Shown one piece after another: positions 25,785 to 34,712 of a stretch of 64,000 nucleotides of DNA. The first letter of the stretch is position 1, and the number at the start of each line of letters is the position of its first letter. The DNA is from Alloacidobacterium sp963823845 (GTDB lineage: Bacteria > Acidobacteriota > Terriglobia > Terriglobales > Acidobacteriaceae). The notes under the pieces are model-generated. The model saw only the letters and a list, made by a program, of their open reading frames with translations. It was not told where the DNA came from and did not search any database. A program made the position numbers and the translations under genes. The stretch covers positions 1,054,001-1,118,000 of the forward strand of contig CAWGND010000008.1 of NCBI GenBank assembly GCA_963823845.1, given 5' to 3'.

Positions 25785-26711
25785 ATGACAACACCACGAT
25801 TACTAGATGGAAATGCGATTGCCGCAGAGATTAAGGCGGAAGTCGCGGCGGAGGTTGAGCAGCTGGCGGCTCAGGGCATTCGGCCTGGCCTGGCGGCTGT
25901 GCTGGTTGGAAATGTTCCGGCTTCTGAGATTTATGTTCGCAGCAAAGTTCGTACGAGCGGGCAACTCGGGATTTATTCGGACCTGATTACGCCGCCTGAC
26001 ACGGTCACGACCGAGGAGATGCTGGAGCTGGTTGCGCAACTCAACGCTCGTGAGGACATTGACGGGATTCTCATTCAGCTTCCGCTGCCGAAGCAGGTGA
26101 ATGTGAAGCGGCTGCTGGAGGCGGTTTCTCCGGAAAAGGATGTGGACGGATTTCATCCAGTGAATGTGGGACGACTGCAGGCTGGTCAGCCGGCGCTGGC
26201 TCCGTGTACTCCGGCAGGCATGATTCAGATGCTGAAGCGCAGCAACTTAGCGATTGCTGGGCAAAATGCAGTTGTTATCGGGCGCAGCGATATTGTGGGC
26301 AAGCCGATTTCGATACTTCTACTGCATGAAAATGCGACAGTCACGATCTGCCACAGCAAGACGCGCGATCTGGGCAGCTTCACTCGTAACGCGGACATTC
26401 TGGTGGCGGCGATTGGGCGTCCCGGATATGTGACGCCGGATCTGGTGAAGCCCGGCGCGACGATTCTCGATGTGGGTATCAATCGCATTACGACACGCGA
26501 GGAATTCGACAAGTATTTTGCGGGTGATGCCAAGCGCGAAGAGATGTTTGTGCTGAAGGGATCGACCATTGTGGGCGATGTGCATCCGGGGGCGTTCAAA
26601 GTCGCGGGCGCCTATACGCCGGTTCCGGGCGGGGTGGGACCACTTACCATCGCCATGCTGATGTCGAATACCGTTCGCGCGGCCAAGCTGCGGCGCGGGC
26701 TCAAGGCCTGA
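25785..26711 (+). CDS. folD: Methylenetetrahydrofolate dehydrogenase / methenyltetrahydrofolate cyclohydrolase
   Basis: A 308-aa bifunctional FolD, converting 5,10-methylene-THF to 10-formyl-THF with NADP+ in the cytosol. Signatures seen are SEIYVRSKVRTSGQLGI (with the catalytic Lys), DGILIQLPLPKQVN, DGFHPVNVGRL, VVIGRSDIVGKPISILLLHE and VGDVHPGAFKVAGAYTPVPG. Length is normal (280-310 aa). Eight bases separate it from coaE, so they form an operon. It supplies formyl-THF, used by purine synthesis encoded a little downstream. Confidence 0.97.
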   Translation: MTTPRLLDGNAIAAEIKAEVAAEVEQLAAQGIRPGLAAVLVGNVPASEIYVRSKVRTSGQLGIYSDLITPPDTVTTEEMLELVAQLNAREDIDGILIQLPLPKQVNVKRLLEAVSPEKDVDGFHPVNVGRLQAGQPALAPCTPAGMIQMLKRSNLAIAGQNAVVIGRSDIVGKPISILLLHENATVTICHSKTRDLGSFTRNADILVAAIGRPGYVTPDLVKPGATILDVGINRITTREEFDKYFAGDAKREEMFVLKGSTIVGDVHPGAFKVAGAYTPVPGGVGPLTIAMLMSNTVRAAKLRRGLKA

Positions 26712-26719
26712 AGAATCCG

Positions 26720-27397
26720 ATGCTGCGCGTGGGGCTTACCGGCGGGCTGGGCAGCGGCAAGAGCACCGTCGCAGAGATGTTTGCTGCGCATGGCGTTCAT
26801 GTCATCTCGGCCGATGAAGTGGGACGCAGGCTAATGCAGCCGGGCGAGACGGTGTATCGGCAGATCGTTGAACATTTCGGACCGGAGGTGGTTCGCAGCG
26901 ATGGAACCCTGAACCGCCCGCTGCTGGCCGATCTCGCTTTTCGCCACGGCCGGCTCGATGAACTGAACCGGATCGTTCATCCGGCGGTGATCGCCGCGCA
27001 GGAAGGGTGGGCTGATGAGTTGCTTGCCCGTGAGCCGGATGCGATTGCCATGGTCGAATCGGCGTTGATCTTCGAAGTGGGAGAAGCGGGCGAGGCTGGA
27101 GGTTCAGGCAGCGTTCCGGGATGGCGCGACCGTTTCGACCAAGTCGTGCTTGTCACGGCGCCGGATGATTTGAAGGTCCGGCGATTTCTTGATCGCCTTG
27201 GCGCTGCAACGCAGGTGAGCGCGGAACAAGTCAAGGTCTTTGAAGAGGATGCGCGCTCGCGCCTTGCCGCGCAGATTCCGGATCGAGAAAAGATTCCCCT
27301 CTCTGATTATGTGATCGACAATAGCGGGGCGCTGGAGGGGACGCAGCGCCAGGTGGAGGAGGTCTTCGGGCAACTCCGGCAAGCCGCTCATCGATAG
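26720..27397 (+). CDS. coaE: Dephospho-CoA kinase
   Basis: A 225-aa P-loop kinase performing the last step of coenzyme A synthesis (3'-phosphorylation of dephospho-CoA). The Walker A is GLTGGLGSGKST; next come ISADEVGRRLMQPG, LNRIVHPAVI and the lid-region Arg cluster (RFLDRLGAATQVS). An unusual Gly/Glu-rich insert (EAGEAGGSGSVPGWR) sits near residue 125. Co-transcribed with folD. Confidence 0.96.
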   Translation: MLRVGLTGGLGSGKSTVAEMFAAHGVHVISADEVGRRLMQPGETVYRQIVEHFGPEVVRSDGTLNRPLLADLAFRHGRLDELNRIVHPAVIAAQEGWADELLAREPDAIAMVESALIFEVGEAGEAGGSGSVPGWRDRFDQVVLVTAPDDLKVRRFLDRLGAATQVSAEQVKVFEEDARSRLAAQIPDREKIPLSDYVIDNSGALEGTQRQVEEVFGQLRQAAHR

Positions 27398-27540
27398 GAA
27401 TCATAAATTCCCGTGGCGAAGTGCGAAAAGCAGATCCTTCGCTGCGCTCAGGACGACTCTTGCTTGAGGTGACTTATGCTTCGGAAACTCACGCGATGTT
27501 CCCCTACCCCCTAAAATAGAGAGTGATGTTTTCGCTTTGG

Positions 27541-27557
27541 GTGTCCATATAGGACAC
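27541..27557. promoter_or_regulatory. Palindrome upstream of the HtrA-type protease
   Basis: GTGTCCATATAGGACAC has perfect 6-bp arms around ATATA and ends 29 nt before the protease ATG. Position and symmetry suggest an operator or a hairpin in the 5' leader; the binding factor is unknown. Confidence 0.4.
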
Positions 27558-27586
27558 AGCAAATTTTTTGAACGGATGATGTGGCA

Positions 27587-28735
27587 ATGATTTTTCGCAG
27601 GATTGTTTTGGTTCTCGTGCTGGTTGGCGGCTTCTGGCTTCTTCTCAATCGAACACGGCCGAGCAGCCAGCCGCTCCCGTCGATCGCTCCCGGCTCCTTG
27701 CACCTGACCGAGGCCCACGCCGCGCCCGAATATGATTCTGAGGAACTGAACAATATCTCTGTCTACAAAAAGGCCCTGCCGTCGGTTGTGAACATTACTT
27801 CATCTGCCGTGGCCTTCGATTTCTTTTACGGTCCGGTGCCGCAGCAGGGGCAGGGTTCGGGCTTCATTCTCAACAAAGAAGGCCAGATTCTTACGAACTA
27901 TCACGTCATCGCCGATGCCCAGCAGGTGGAAGTGACGACATTCGATAAGCATCGCTACAAGGCGCGCATCATCGGCCGCGACCGTCATCATGATCTGGCA
28001 TTGCTGCAGATCAGCGCGCCGAATCTTGTGCCTTCTGTGCTGGCTGATTCGCGGAATCTCGTCGTGGGGCAGAAGGTCTACGCCATCGGCAATCCGTTTG
28101 GACTGAATGGCACGATGACCACCGGCATCATCAGCGCCAAGCGGTCGATTCGCGGACCGAGCGGCGATTTGATTGACAATGCTATCCAGACGGATGCAGC
28201 GATCAATCCGGGCAACTCGGGCGGCCCGCTGCTCAATTCGCGTGGCGAGGTGATCGGTATCACTTCGCTGATTGCCACCAATCCGAACCAGGACGTTGAG
28301 CAGAATGCGGGCATCGGGTTTGCCATTCCTATCGACACGGCAAAGGCTGTGCTGGGAGATTTCCAGCGCTACGGGCGCGTGCGCAGGCCTTCGCTCGGCA
28401 TCGTTTCTTATCCGATTGGACCGGACCTTGCCGAGCAGATGGGGCTCGCGGCTGACTATGGCGTGCTGATTCAGCGCGTGCTGTCAGGCGGTCCTGCGGA
28501 ACGCGCCGGGTTACACGGCGGCAACCAGACGGCGTATCTGGGCAACATGCAGATTTATCTGGGCGGCGACCTGATTATCGGCATTGACGATCAGCAGGTT
28601 ACGAATACGCAGGACATTGACGAGATCATGGATCGGCATCAGGCGGGGGACGTGGTGACTGTCACTTTCCTTCGTGGGCGCCGTAAGCTGACGACGCGGC
28701 TGACGCTGGGTGAGGCGGGAGAACGTTCGACATAA
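27587..28735 (+). CDS. HtrA/DegP-type serine protease with PDZ domain
   Basis: About 382 aa. An N-terminal membrane anchor (IVLVLVLVGGFWLLL) puts the protease outside the cytoplasm. The trypsin-like domain has His in TNYHVIADA, Asp in HHDLALLQ and Ser in INPGNSGGPL. One C-terminal PDZ domain follows (DYGVLIQRVLSGGPAERAGL; GGDLIIGIDDQQV). This is the DegS/HhoA-like architecture for envelope protein quality control. ATG at 27587 is used; GTG at 27581 is in frame. A palindrome lies in the leader. Confidence 0.94.
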   Translation: MIFRRIVLVLVLVGGFWLLLNRTRPSSQPLPSIAPGSLHLTEAHAAPEYDSEELNNISVYKKALPSVVNITSSAVAFDFFYGPVPQQGQGSGFILNKEGQILTNYHVIADAQQVEVTTFDKHRYKARIIGRDRHHDLALLQISAPNLVPSVLADSRNLVVGQKVYAIGNPFGLNGTMTTGIISAKRSIRGPSGDLIDNAIQTDAAINPGNSGGPLLNSRGEVIGITSLIATNPNQDVEQNAGIGFAIPIDTAKAVLGDFQRYGRVRRPSLGIVSYPIGPDLAEQMGLAADYGVLIQRVLSGGPAERAGLHGGNQTAYLGNMQIYLGGDLIIGIDDQQVTNTQDIDEIMDRHQAGDVVTVTFLRGRRKLTTRLTLGEAGERST

Positions 28736-28739
28736 CCGC

Positions 28740-29672
28740 ATGACGCTACGCGACCAACTCGATATTGCAGAACTCCGCGTTCTTGATGGCGGCATGGCCA
28801 CCGAGCTTGAACGGCGGGGCTGTAATATCAGCGGGCCGCTGTGGTCGGCGCACGTGCTGGCGGAGAGTCCTGAGACGATCGAGGACGTTCACCTGAGCTA
28901 CCTTGAAGCCGGAGCCGATTGCATTCTTACTGCGGGCTATCAAGTATCAGCGATGGGCTATGCAGAGCTGGGCCAGCCGGCTTCCGCTGCTGTGGCGGCC
29001 CTGCGGCAATCGGTTGATTTGGCTGTTGCGGCTCGCGAGCGCTACCGCCAGCAATCGTCGCGTCCGGTCTGGATCGCGGCTTCGCTCGGGCCTTATGGAG
29101 CGGCTTTGCATAACGGATCGGAGTACCACGGCAAGTACGATGTCAGCTTTGCCGAGTTAGTCAGGTTCCATGCGGAGCGGCTTGCGGTCATTGAAACTAC
29201 GGAGGCGGACTTCGTGGCGCTGGAATCTGTACCGTCGCTCGAAGAGGCCGAGGCGATTGTCGAGGCTCTGCATCAGCATCCGACGATCCGCGGCTGGATT
29301 TCCTTCACCTGCAAGGATGAGCAGCACATCTCGCACGGCGAAAAGCTGGCGCACTGCGGTGAATTTCTCGACAAGCAAAGACAGGTCATCGCTGTGGGCA
29401 TCAACTGCACGCAGCCCAGGCTCATTCGTCCGCTTATCGGCGAACTGAAGCGGACGACGCGCAAGCCCATCGTTGTCTATCCCAACTCGGGCGAAGGCTG
29501 GGATGCCGAGCATCGCTGCTGGACGGGAACATCCGATGCGGTGGGATTCGGCAGCCTTGCACGCGAATGGGTTGAGGCGGGAGCGCAGATCATCGGCGGC
29601 TGCTGCCGCACCGGGCCTGAGCACGTCCGCGCTATCCGCGAGGGCCTGTCGGAGATTTCGGCTTCGCGCTGA
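28740..29672 (+). CDS. mmuM: Homocysteine S-methyltransferase
   Basis: A 310-aa zinc-dependent methyltransferase forming methionine from homocysteine, probably with S-methylmethionine as donor. Signatures are LDGGMATELERRG, YLEAGADCILTAGYQ, ASLGPYGA, and the zinc ligands in VGINCTQP and IIGGCCRTGPEH. ATG at 28740 lies 4 bp after the protease stop, so it is co-transcribed with it. A 96-bp palindromic repeat begins directly after its stop. Confidence 0.93.
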   Translation: MTLRDQLDIAELRVLDGGMATELERRGCNISGPLWSAHVLAESPETIEDVHLSYLEAGADCILTAGYQVSAMGYAELGQPASAAVAALRQSVDLAVAARERYRQQSSRPVWIAASLGPYGAALHNGSEYHGKYDVSFAELVRFHAERLAVIETTEADFVALESVPSLEEAEAIVEALHQHPTIRGWISFTCKDEQHISHGEKLAHCGEFLDKQRQVIAVGINCTQPRLIRPLIGELKRTTRKPIVVYPNSGEGWDAEHRCWTGTSDAVGFGSLAREWVEAGAQIIGGCCRTGPEHVRAIREGLSEISASR

Positions 29673-29768
29673 AGAGATTGCTGAAAAAGTCGAATGGAGC
29701 GGAGTTCGTATATCTCAGGGGCGCTAAAGTCCTTGCCTACCTAGAACCAGACTTTTTCAGCAGTCTCT
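29673..29768. repeat. 96-bp element with 19-bp terminal inverted repeats
   Basis: The left arm AGAGATTGCTGAAAAAGTC (29673-29691) matches the reverse complement of the right arm (29750-29768) at 18 of 19 positions. The 58-bp interior is non-coding. It sits immediately after the mmuM stop. It looks like a small MITE-like or REP-like mobile palindrome; as RNA it could also form a long stem and act as terminator. Confidence 0.7.
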
Positions 29769-29978
29769 GAAGGCCGGTGGCAGGTTGCTACCCTGTTCGT
29801 AGGCCCGCTTAATTACTGCGATATCGATCTTGACTATTGCATCATGGCTTTCATGGCTCTTTGTCAGGGTTCCTTCATGTTTCTCTTTTGAGGACTTGCT
29901 GAGGGCGTTGCCGGGCTGGAGAGTAAGCCGCGCTACGACTTAGCCATCCAGCCATGCGACAATATAGGAGTAACCGCC
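29769..29978. other. Leader region of purL
   Basis: Non-coding, 210 bases. It ends with TAGGAG 8 nt before the purL ATG. No purine riboswitch signature or strong promoter was recognised. Confidence 0.4.
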
Positions 29979-32315
29979 ATGAAATCTGAATCTCTCCCTG
30001 TAGCTCCACAGGCTGCCTCGGTCACCCCTGAGCTTTTGGCTCAACACAGCATCACACCTGATGAATACGAGCGCATCACGGCAGGTCTGGGGCGTACGCC
30101 AAGCCTTACGGAGCTGGGAATTTACAGCGTTATGTGGAGCGAACACTGCTCCTACAAGTCCTCGCGCGTGCATTTGCGGCGGCTGCCTACGAAGAGCGAC
30201 CGCGTGGTGCAGGGACCCGGTGAGAATGCCGGCATTATTGACGTTGGCGATGGCTGGGCCTGTGCCTTCAAGATCGAGTCGCACAATCATCCTTCGTACA
30301 TTGAGCCGTTTCAGGGAGCGGCCACGGGCGTCGGCGGGATTCTGCGCGACATTTTCACGATGGGGGCGCGTCCGCTGGCGGTCATGGACTCACTGCGCTT
30401 CGGGCCAATCACGGAAGACAAAGAGACGCCGCAGAGGATCGTGCATAAGAACCATTCCATTGTTGAAGGTGTGGTGCATGGCATCGCCGGGTATGGCAAC
30501 TGTTTCGGGGTGCCCAATCTTGGCGGCGAGACCCGTTTTGAGGAGTGCTACTCGGGCAATCCGCTGGTGAATGCCTTTGCGCTTGGCCTTGTGCGGCGCG
30601 ATGAGATTTTCTATGCGAAGGCTACTGGCGTTGGGAACCCGGTGATCTATGTCGGCGCCAAGACGGGGCGGGACGGCATTCACGGCGCGACGATGGCCAG
30701 CGAAGAGTTCAAGGAGGGGTCGGAGCAGAAGCGGCCGAATGTCCAGGTAGGCGATCCTTTTATGGAGAAGCTGCTGCTCGAAGCCTGCCTGGAGGCGATG
30801 AAGACAGGGGCGATTGTCGGGATTCAGGACATGGGCGCTGCCGGCCTCACCTCTTCGAGTTGCGAAATGGGAGCGCGCGGCGGTGTCGGACTCGAAATGA
30901 ATCTAGATCACATCCCGCAGCGCGAAACCGGCATGACCGCTTACGATATGATGCTCAGCGAGTCGCAGGAGCGCATGCTGCTCGTCGCCGACAAGGGCCG
31001 CGAGCAGGAAGTGCTCGATGTCTTCGCCAAGTGGGGACTGGATGCGACTGTCGTTGGCACGGTGATTCCGGAGCCGCGACTGCGCATTCTGCATCATGGC
31101 GAGCTGTTCGCGGATATTCCGAACCAGTCGCTTACGGATGATGCGCCGGTGTATCACCGTCCGGTTGGCGAATGGAAAGCGCCTGTGCCGGTAGAGCCGA
31201 CAAAAAGCGCGCTCGAAAAGCTGGGGTACGAAGACAGAGACACGACGCGAAACTATACCGACGATCTGCGTACTCTGCTGGCCTCGGCAAACATCTGCTC
31301 GAAGAACTGGGTGCACGAGCAGTACGACACCATGGTGCAAACCAATACGGTGCAGGGGCCGGGTGGCGAGGGCGGCGTGATGCGCATCAAGGGGACAAAG
31401 CGCGGCCTTTCGATGGCGCTTGATGGCAACAGCCGCTGGTGTTATCTCGACCCGAAGCTGGGTGCGCAGCATGCGGTTGCGGAAGCGGCGCGGAAAGTGG
31501 CGTGTACCGGAGCCACTCCAATCGCGGCGACGAACTGCCTGAACTTCGGCAATCCGGAGAAACCGGAGATCATGGCGCAGCTTTCCGCTGCCATTGACGG
31601 GATTTCGGAAGCCTGCATCGCGCTGGGCACACCGATCACGGGCGGCAACGTCTCGCTTTACAACGAGACGCGCGGCGAAGGCATTTATCCGACACCGGTG
31701 CTTGGCATTGTCGGCATCATGGAAGATGTGGCGAAGACTGTTCCTGCTGCTTTTCAGAAGGCTGGCGACGTGGTTATGGCCATCGCTCCGGTGAAGCTGC
31801 CTACGATTGAAGAACGCCTGCGCGAGTTTGGTTCTTCGGAATACGCGAAGACGGTTCTTGGCGAAATGTGGGGGACGCCGCCATCGCTTGATCTCAGCCT
31901 TGAAGCTGCGCTGCAGAAATGCCTGGTGGAGTTCGCTGATGCGGGTCTGCTGCATTCCGCGCGCGATATCTCGGATGGCGGCATCGCGGTCGCACTTGCG
32001 GAAGGGGCCTTCGGTAACGGCATTGGCGTCAGCGCGCATCTCGAGGAAGGGCCGGATCTACCTGTTGGGTGGCGGCTCTTCGGTGAGACTCCCACGCAGG
32101 TCATCGTCAGTTGCGATGCGTCGGCTGTCGAGAAAATCAAGGCGATTGTGCAGAAACACGCGGGACTGCTGGTGCACTACATCGGAGAAACCGAGAAAAA
32201 TCTCTTTCGCATCCAGGTGAATGGCAAAAGTGTGATTGACGAAAGTGTTCACGGGCTGCAGCATGTCTGGGCCGGCGCTCTGGAAGCGAGGCTCTACGAT
32301 GAGGTGCTCGGGTGA
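29979..32315 (+). CDS. purL: Phosphoribosylformylglycinamidine synthase subunit II (small PurL)
   Basis: A 778-aa FGAM synthase synthetase subunit, converting FGAR, ATP and ammonia (from PurQ/PurS) to FGAM in purine synthesis. Visible are the N-terminal SVMWSEHCSYKSSR, the ATP loop HNHPSYIEPFQGAATGVGGI, GGETRFEEC, IVGIQDMGAAGLTSSS and the C-terminal TPITGGNVSLYNE and ARDISDGGIAVAL. It lacks the glutaminase domain of large PurL; purQ and purS are not in this window. Its stop overlaps the purF GTG by 4 bp. Confidence 0.97.
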   Translation: MKSESLPVAPQAASVTPELLAQHSITPDEYERITAGLGRTPSLTELGIYSVMWSEHCSYKSSRVHLRRLPTKSDRVVQGPGENAGIIDVGDGWACAFKIESHNHPSYIEPFQGAATGVGGILRDIFTMGARPLAVMDSLRFGPITEDKETPQRIVHKNHSIVEGVVHGIAGYGNCFGVPNLGGETRFEECYSGNPLVNAFALGLVRRDEIFYAKATGVGNPVIYVGAKTGRDGIHGATMASEEFKEGSEQKRPNVQVGDPFMEKLLLEACLEAMKTGAIVGIQDMGAAGLTSSSCEMGARGGVGLEMNLDHIPQRETGMTAYDMMLSESQERMLLVADKGREQEVLDVFAKWGLDATVVGTVIPEPRLRILHHGELFADIPNQSLTDDAPVYHRPVGEWKAPVPVEPTKSALEKLGYEDRDTTRNYTDDLRTLLASANICSKNWVHEQYDTMVQTNTVQGPGGEGGVMRIKGTKRGLSMALDGNSRWCYLDPKLGAQHAVAEAARKVACTGATPIAATNCLNFGNPEKPEIMAQLSAAIDGISEACIALGTPITGGNVSLYNETRGEGIYPTPVLGIVGIMEDVAKTVPAAFQKAGDVVMAIAPVKLPTIEERLREFGSSEYAKTVLGEMWGTPPSLDLSLEAALQKCLVEFADAGLLHSARDISDGGIAVALAEGAFGNGIGVSAHLEEGPDLPVGWRLFGETPTQVIVSCDASAVEKIKAIVQKHAGLLVHYIGETEKNLFRIQVNGKSVIDESVHGLQHVWAGALEARLYDEVLG

Positions 32316-33817
32316 GCCGTTTGCTGATCGAAGGTATTCCCGGGGAAGCAGAGCGGCCAATCGTCGACAATTGCGGCGAAGGTGCGTCCTGCCATGAAGA
32401 GGGCACCGACAAGCTGCGGGAAGAGTGCGGCGTCGTGGCCATTCACGGCCACCCGGACGCGGCACATCAGGTGTATCTCGGCCTCTATGCCCTTCAGCAT
32501 CGCGGACAGGAGTCAGCCGGAATCGCCGCTGCTGACGGCACCAATCTTTCGAATATCAAGGGCATGGGCCTGGTTGCCGACATCTTCAGCGAAGAGGTGC
32601 TGGCGAAGCTGCACGGCGACATGGCCATTGGGCATACTCGCTACTCGACGACAGGAGATTCGGCGCTGCTCAACGCGCAGCCGATTCGGGTCGATTCGAC
32701 CAAGGGTCTTATCGCCATTGCACACAATGGCAATCTGGTGAACCTGGGTAACGTGCGCGCGAAGCTCGAACGCGAGGGCGCATTCTTTCAGACCACGAGC
32801 GACTCGGAGATTATTGTCCAACTCATCGCGCATTCAAAGGAAGGGACGCTGGTTGATGCCATTGCCGATTCGCTGCGCCAGGTCGACGGCGCATTTTCGA
32901 TTGTCATGATGACGCGTGACCGCGTCTTCGCGGCGCGCGATCCCCGTGGGTTCCGCCCGCTTTCGATGGGGCGCATTACGAACCCCGATGGCCCGGACAC
33001 GATCGTCTTTGCTTCGGAGACCTGCGCTTTCGATCTGCTGCGCGCGAAATTCGAGCGTGATGTGCAGCCGGGCGAACTCGTGATGGTCACGCGTGATGGT
33101 GTTACCTCGCGGCAGTACTCGACCGGAATACCGCAGTCGAGCTGCATCTTTGAGCATGTCTACTTTGCGCGGCCGGACAGCAAAATTTTCAACCGCTGGG
33201 TGCAGGAGAGCCGCGAAGAGATGGGCCGCCAGCTGGTGCGCGAATCGCATGTCGATGCCGATCTTGTTGTTCCGGTGCCGGACAGCGGCGTGACGGCGGC
33301 GATTGGTTATGCCGCTGAGAGCGGACTTCCATTTCGCTTTGGGCTCATCCGCAATCATTATGTGGGGCGGACGTTCATCGAGCCGGAGCAACGTGTGCGC
33401 GATTTCGGCGTGAAGCTCAAACTGAACCCGGTTCGCAATCTGCTCGAAGGCAAGCGCATCATCCTGATCGACGACTCGATCATTCGCGGAACGACGAGCA
33501 GGAAAATCGTGCGCATGGTTCGTGCAGCGGGCGCGAAGGAAGTACATCTGCGCATCAGCTGTCCGCCGACGATCTCGCCTTGTTTCTATGGTGTCGATAC
33601 GCCGCGCAAACGGGAATTGATCGCTGCCAATAATTCCATTGAAGAAATCCGGCAATACATCGAGGCTGATTCGCTTGCCTATTTGTCACTCGAAGGGTTA
33701 CAGAAAGCCTGCGAGGGCGGCGAGGGCAATCACTTCTGCGTGGCATGCTACACCGGAGAGTATCCGACGCAATGGGTCGATGTCGAAGACATCCTGCCGG
33801 CTGCGATTGCACGTTAG
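32312..33817 (+). CDS. purF: Amidophosphoribosyltransferase
   Basis: A 501-aa enzyme for the committed step of purine synthesis (PRPP + glutamine to phosphoribosylamine). The Ntn glutaminase nucleophile is Cys39 in REECGVVAI, preceded by a propeptide-like stretch that would be cleaved. The PRPP loop is RIILIDDSIIRGTTSRK. Cysteines in SSCIFEHVYF, SCPPTISPCFYG and FCVACYTGEYP match the [4Fe-4S]-type PurF of Bacillus. The GTG start overlaps the purL stop (GTGA), so translation is coupled. Confidence 0.97.
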   Translation: MSRLLIEGIPGEAERPIVDNCGEGASCHEEGTDKLREECGVVAIHGHPDAAHQVYLGLYALQHRGQESAGIAAADGTNLSNIKGMGLVADIFSEEVLAKLHGDMAIGHTRYSTTGDSALLNAQPIRVDSTKGLIAIAHNGNLVNLGNVRAKLEREGAFFQTTSDSEIIVQLIAHSKEGTLVDAIADSLRQVDGAFSIVMMTRDRVFAARDPRGFRPLSMGRITNPDGPDTIVFASETCAFDLLRAKFERDVQPGELVMVTRDGVTSRQYSTGIPQSSCIFEHVYFARPDSKIFNRWVQESREEMGRQLVRESHVDADLVVPVPDSGVTAAIGYAAESGLPFRFGLIRNHYVGRTFIEPEQRVRDFGVKLKLNPVRNLLEGKRIILIDDSIIRGTTSRKIVRMVRAAGAKEVHLRISCPPTISPCFYGVDTPRKRELIAANNSIEEIRQYIEADSLAYLSLEGLQKACEGGEGNHFCVACYTGEYPTQWVDVEDILPAAIAR

Positions 33818-33877
33818 ATTCTCTCCGCACAACCTACAACCTCGTGACTGCTTCCCATTTTCAGGGAGGTATGTATC

Positions 33878-34111
33878 GTGGCGACAAAGAAGAAATCCAG
33901 TTCCCGTAAATATGGGAAGTCTGCGTCGAAGTCCGTGGAGCGCGAGATGCGCGCCATGAAAGAGGGGAAGCTGAAGAGCGGTCGCAGCAAGAAAAAAGTG
34001 ACCAGCCGTAAACAGGCCATTGCCATTGGTCTCTCGGAAGCGCGCAAGACGGGTGCAAAAGTCCCGAATCCACCTAAGAAGAAGAGCGCGAAAGAGAAAA
34101 GTTCCGCTTAG
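33878..34111 (+). CDS. Lys-rich DUF6496-like small protein
   Basis: A 77-aa very basic protein. The core (REMRAMKEGKLKSG, then KVTSRKQAIAIGLSEARKTG) matches the DUF6496 pattern found in short basic proteins of many bacteria; the tail is Lys/Ser-rich. Nucleic-acid binding is plausible but unproven. GTG start at 33878 follows GGGAGG. Its 3' end overlaps the convergent membrane-protein gene by 38 bp. Confidence 0.8.
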   Translation: MATKKKSSSRKYGKSASKSVEREMRAMKEGKLKSGRSKKKVTSRKQAIAIGLSEARKTGAKVPNPPKKKSAKEKSSA

Positions 34112-34619
34112 AAGTCGGCAGCGAAAATGTAATTTGCGGCGCGGCGGCAAAGGAGAGCAGCAAGCCGGGTAGCTGTCTGATGTTGGACGAGAGAGAACGG
34201 CTTTGTTCTCCGACGAGCATGACTGCGTTTTGCATGACATGCCAGTGAAACATCGCCGACACCAAGGTGAACGCCAACGCGCTCCAACCCAGTGCATGAG
34301 CGTTGATGTGATCCAGCAGCATGTGGGCAAGCACGTCGATGCCCAGCGAAGTAAGCGGCACCATAACAACGACGACGAGCCAGGAAAAATAACGGGGCCT
34401 GATGCCCAGCGCCTGCTGCTGCCAGGCTGAGAAGATACCCGCAGTCAGGAGCACATAAGCCATTTCGACGGCGCTGAAGTGCTGGCGCGCATGAGGATGG
34501 ACGTGCGGCAATGCAGTCATGCACGCCGCGCTGAGAAATATCGCAGTGATGACAGCGGCTTTCCAGTTCCAGTGTGTGAACGCGAAGAGCCACGAGCGGT
34601 TGTCTCTTGTCGTCTTCAT
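34074..34619 (-). CDS. Hypothetical integral membrane protein
   Basis: A 181-aa protein with four or five hydrophobic helices (AAVITAIFLSAACMTAL, VEMAYVLLTAGIFSAW, SWLVVVVMVPLTSLGIDVLA, LAFTLVSAMFHWHVM) and a His-rich first loop (HVHPHARQHF). No family is recognised. The helical regularity supports a real gene, although its 3' end overlaps the convergent DUF6496-like gene. Confidence 0.6.
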   Translation of the reverse strand: MKTTRDNRSWLFAFTHWNWKAAVITAIFLSAACMTALPHVHPHARQHFSAVEMAYVLLTAGIFSAWQQQALGIRPRYFSWLVVVVMVPLTSLGIDVLAHMLLDHINAHALGWSALAFTLVSAMFHWHVMQNAVMLVGEQSRSLSSNIRQLPGLLLSFAAAPQITFSLPTSKRNFSLSRSSS

Positions 34620-34712
34620 TCGTCGATAAGGTAGCCTGCCTTGAACAACATGCCATCAATGTGGCTTACGATTCTGACAAAACAACGCCAAAACACCTAA
34701 AAAGACATCAAG

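Noticed and set aside
30903..32039. Long minus-strand open frame opposite purL
   Set aside because: Arg/His-rich shadow with no family pattern; purL on the other strand is certain.
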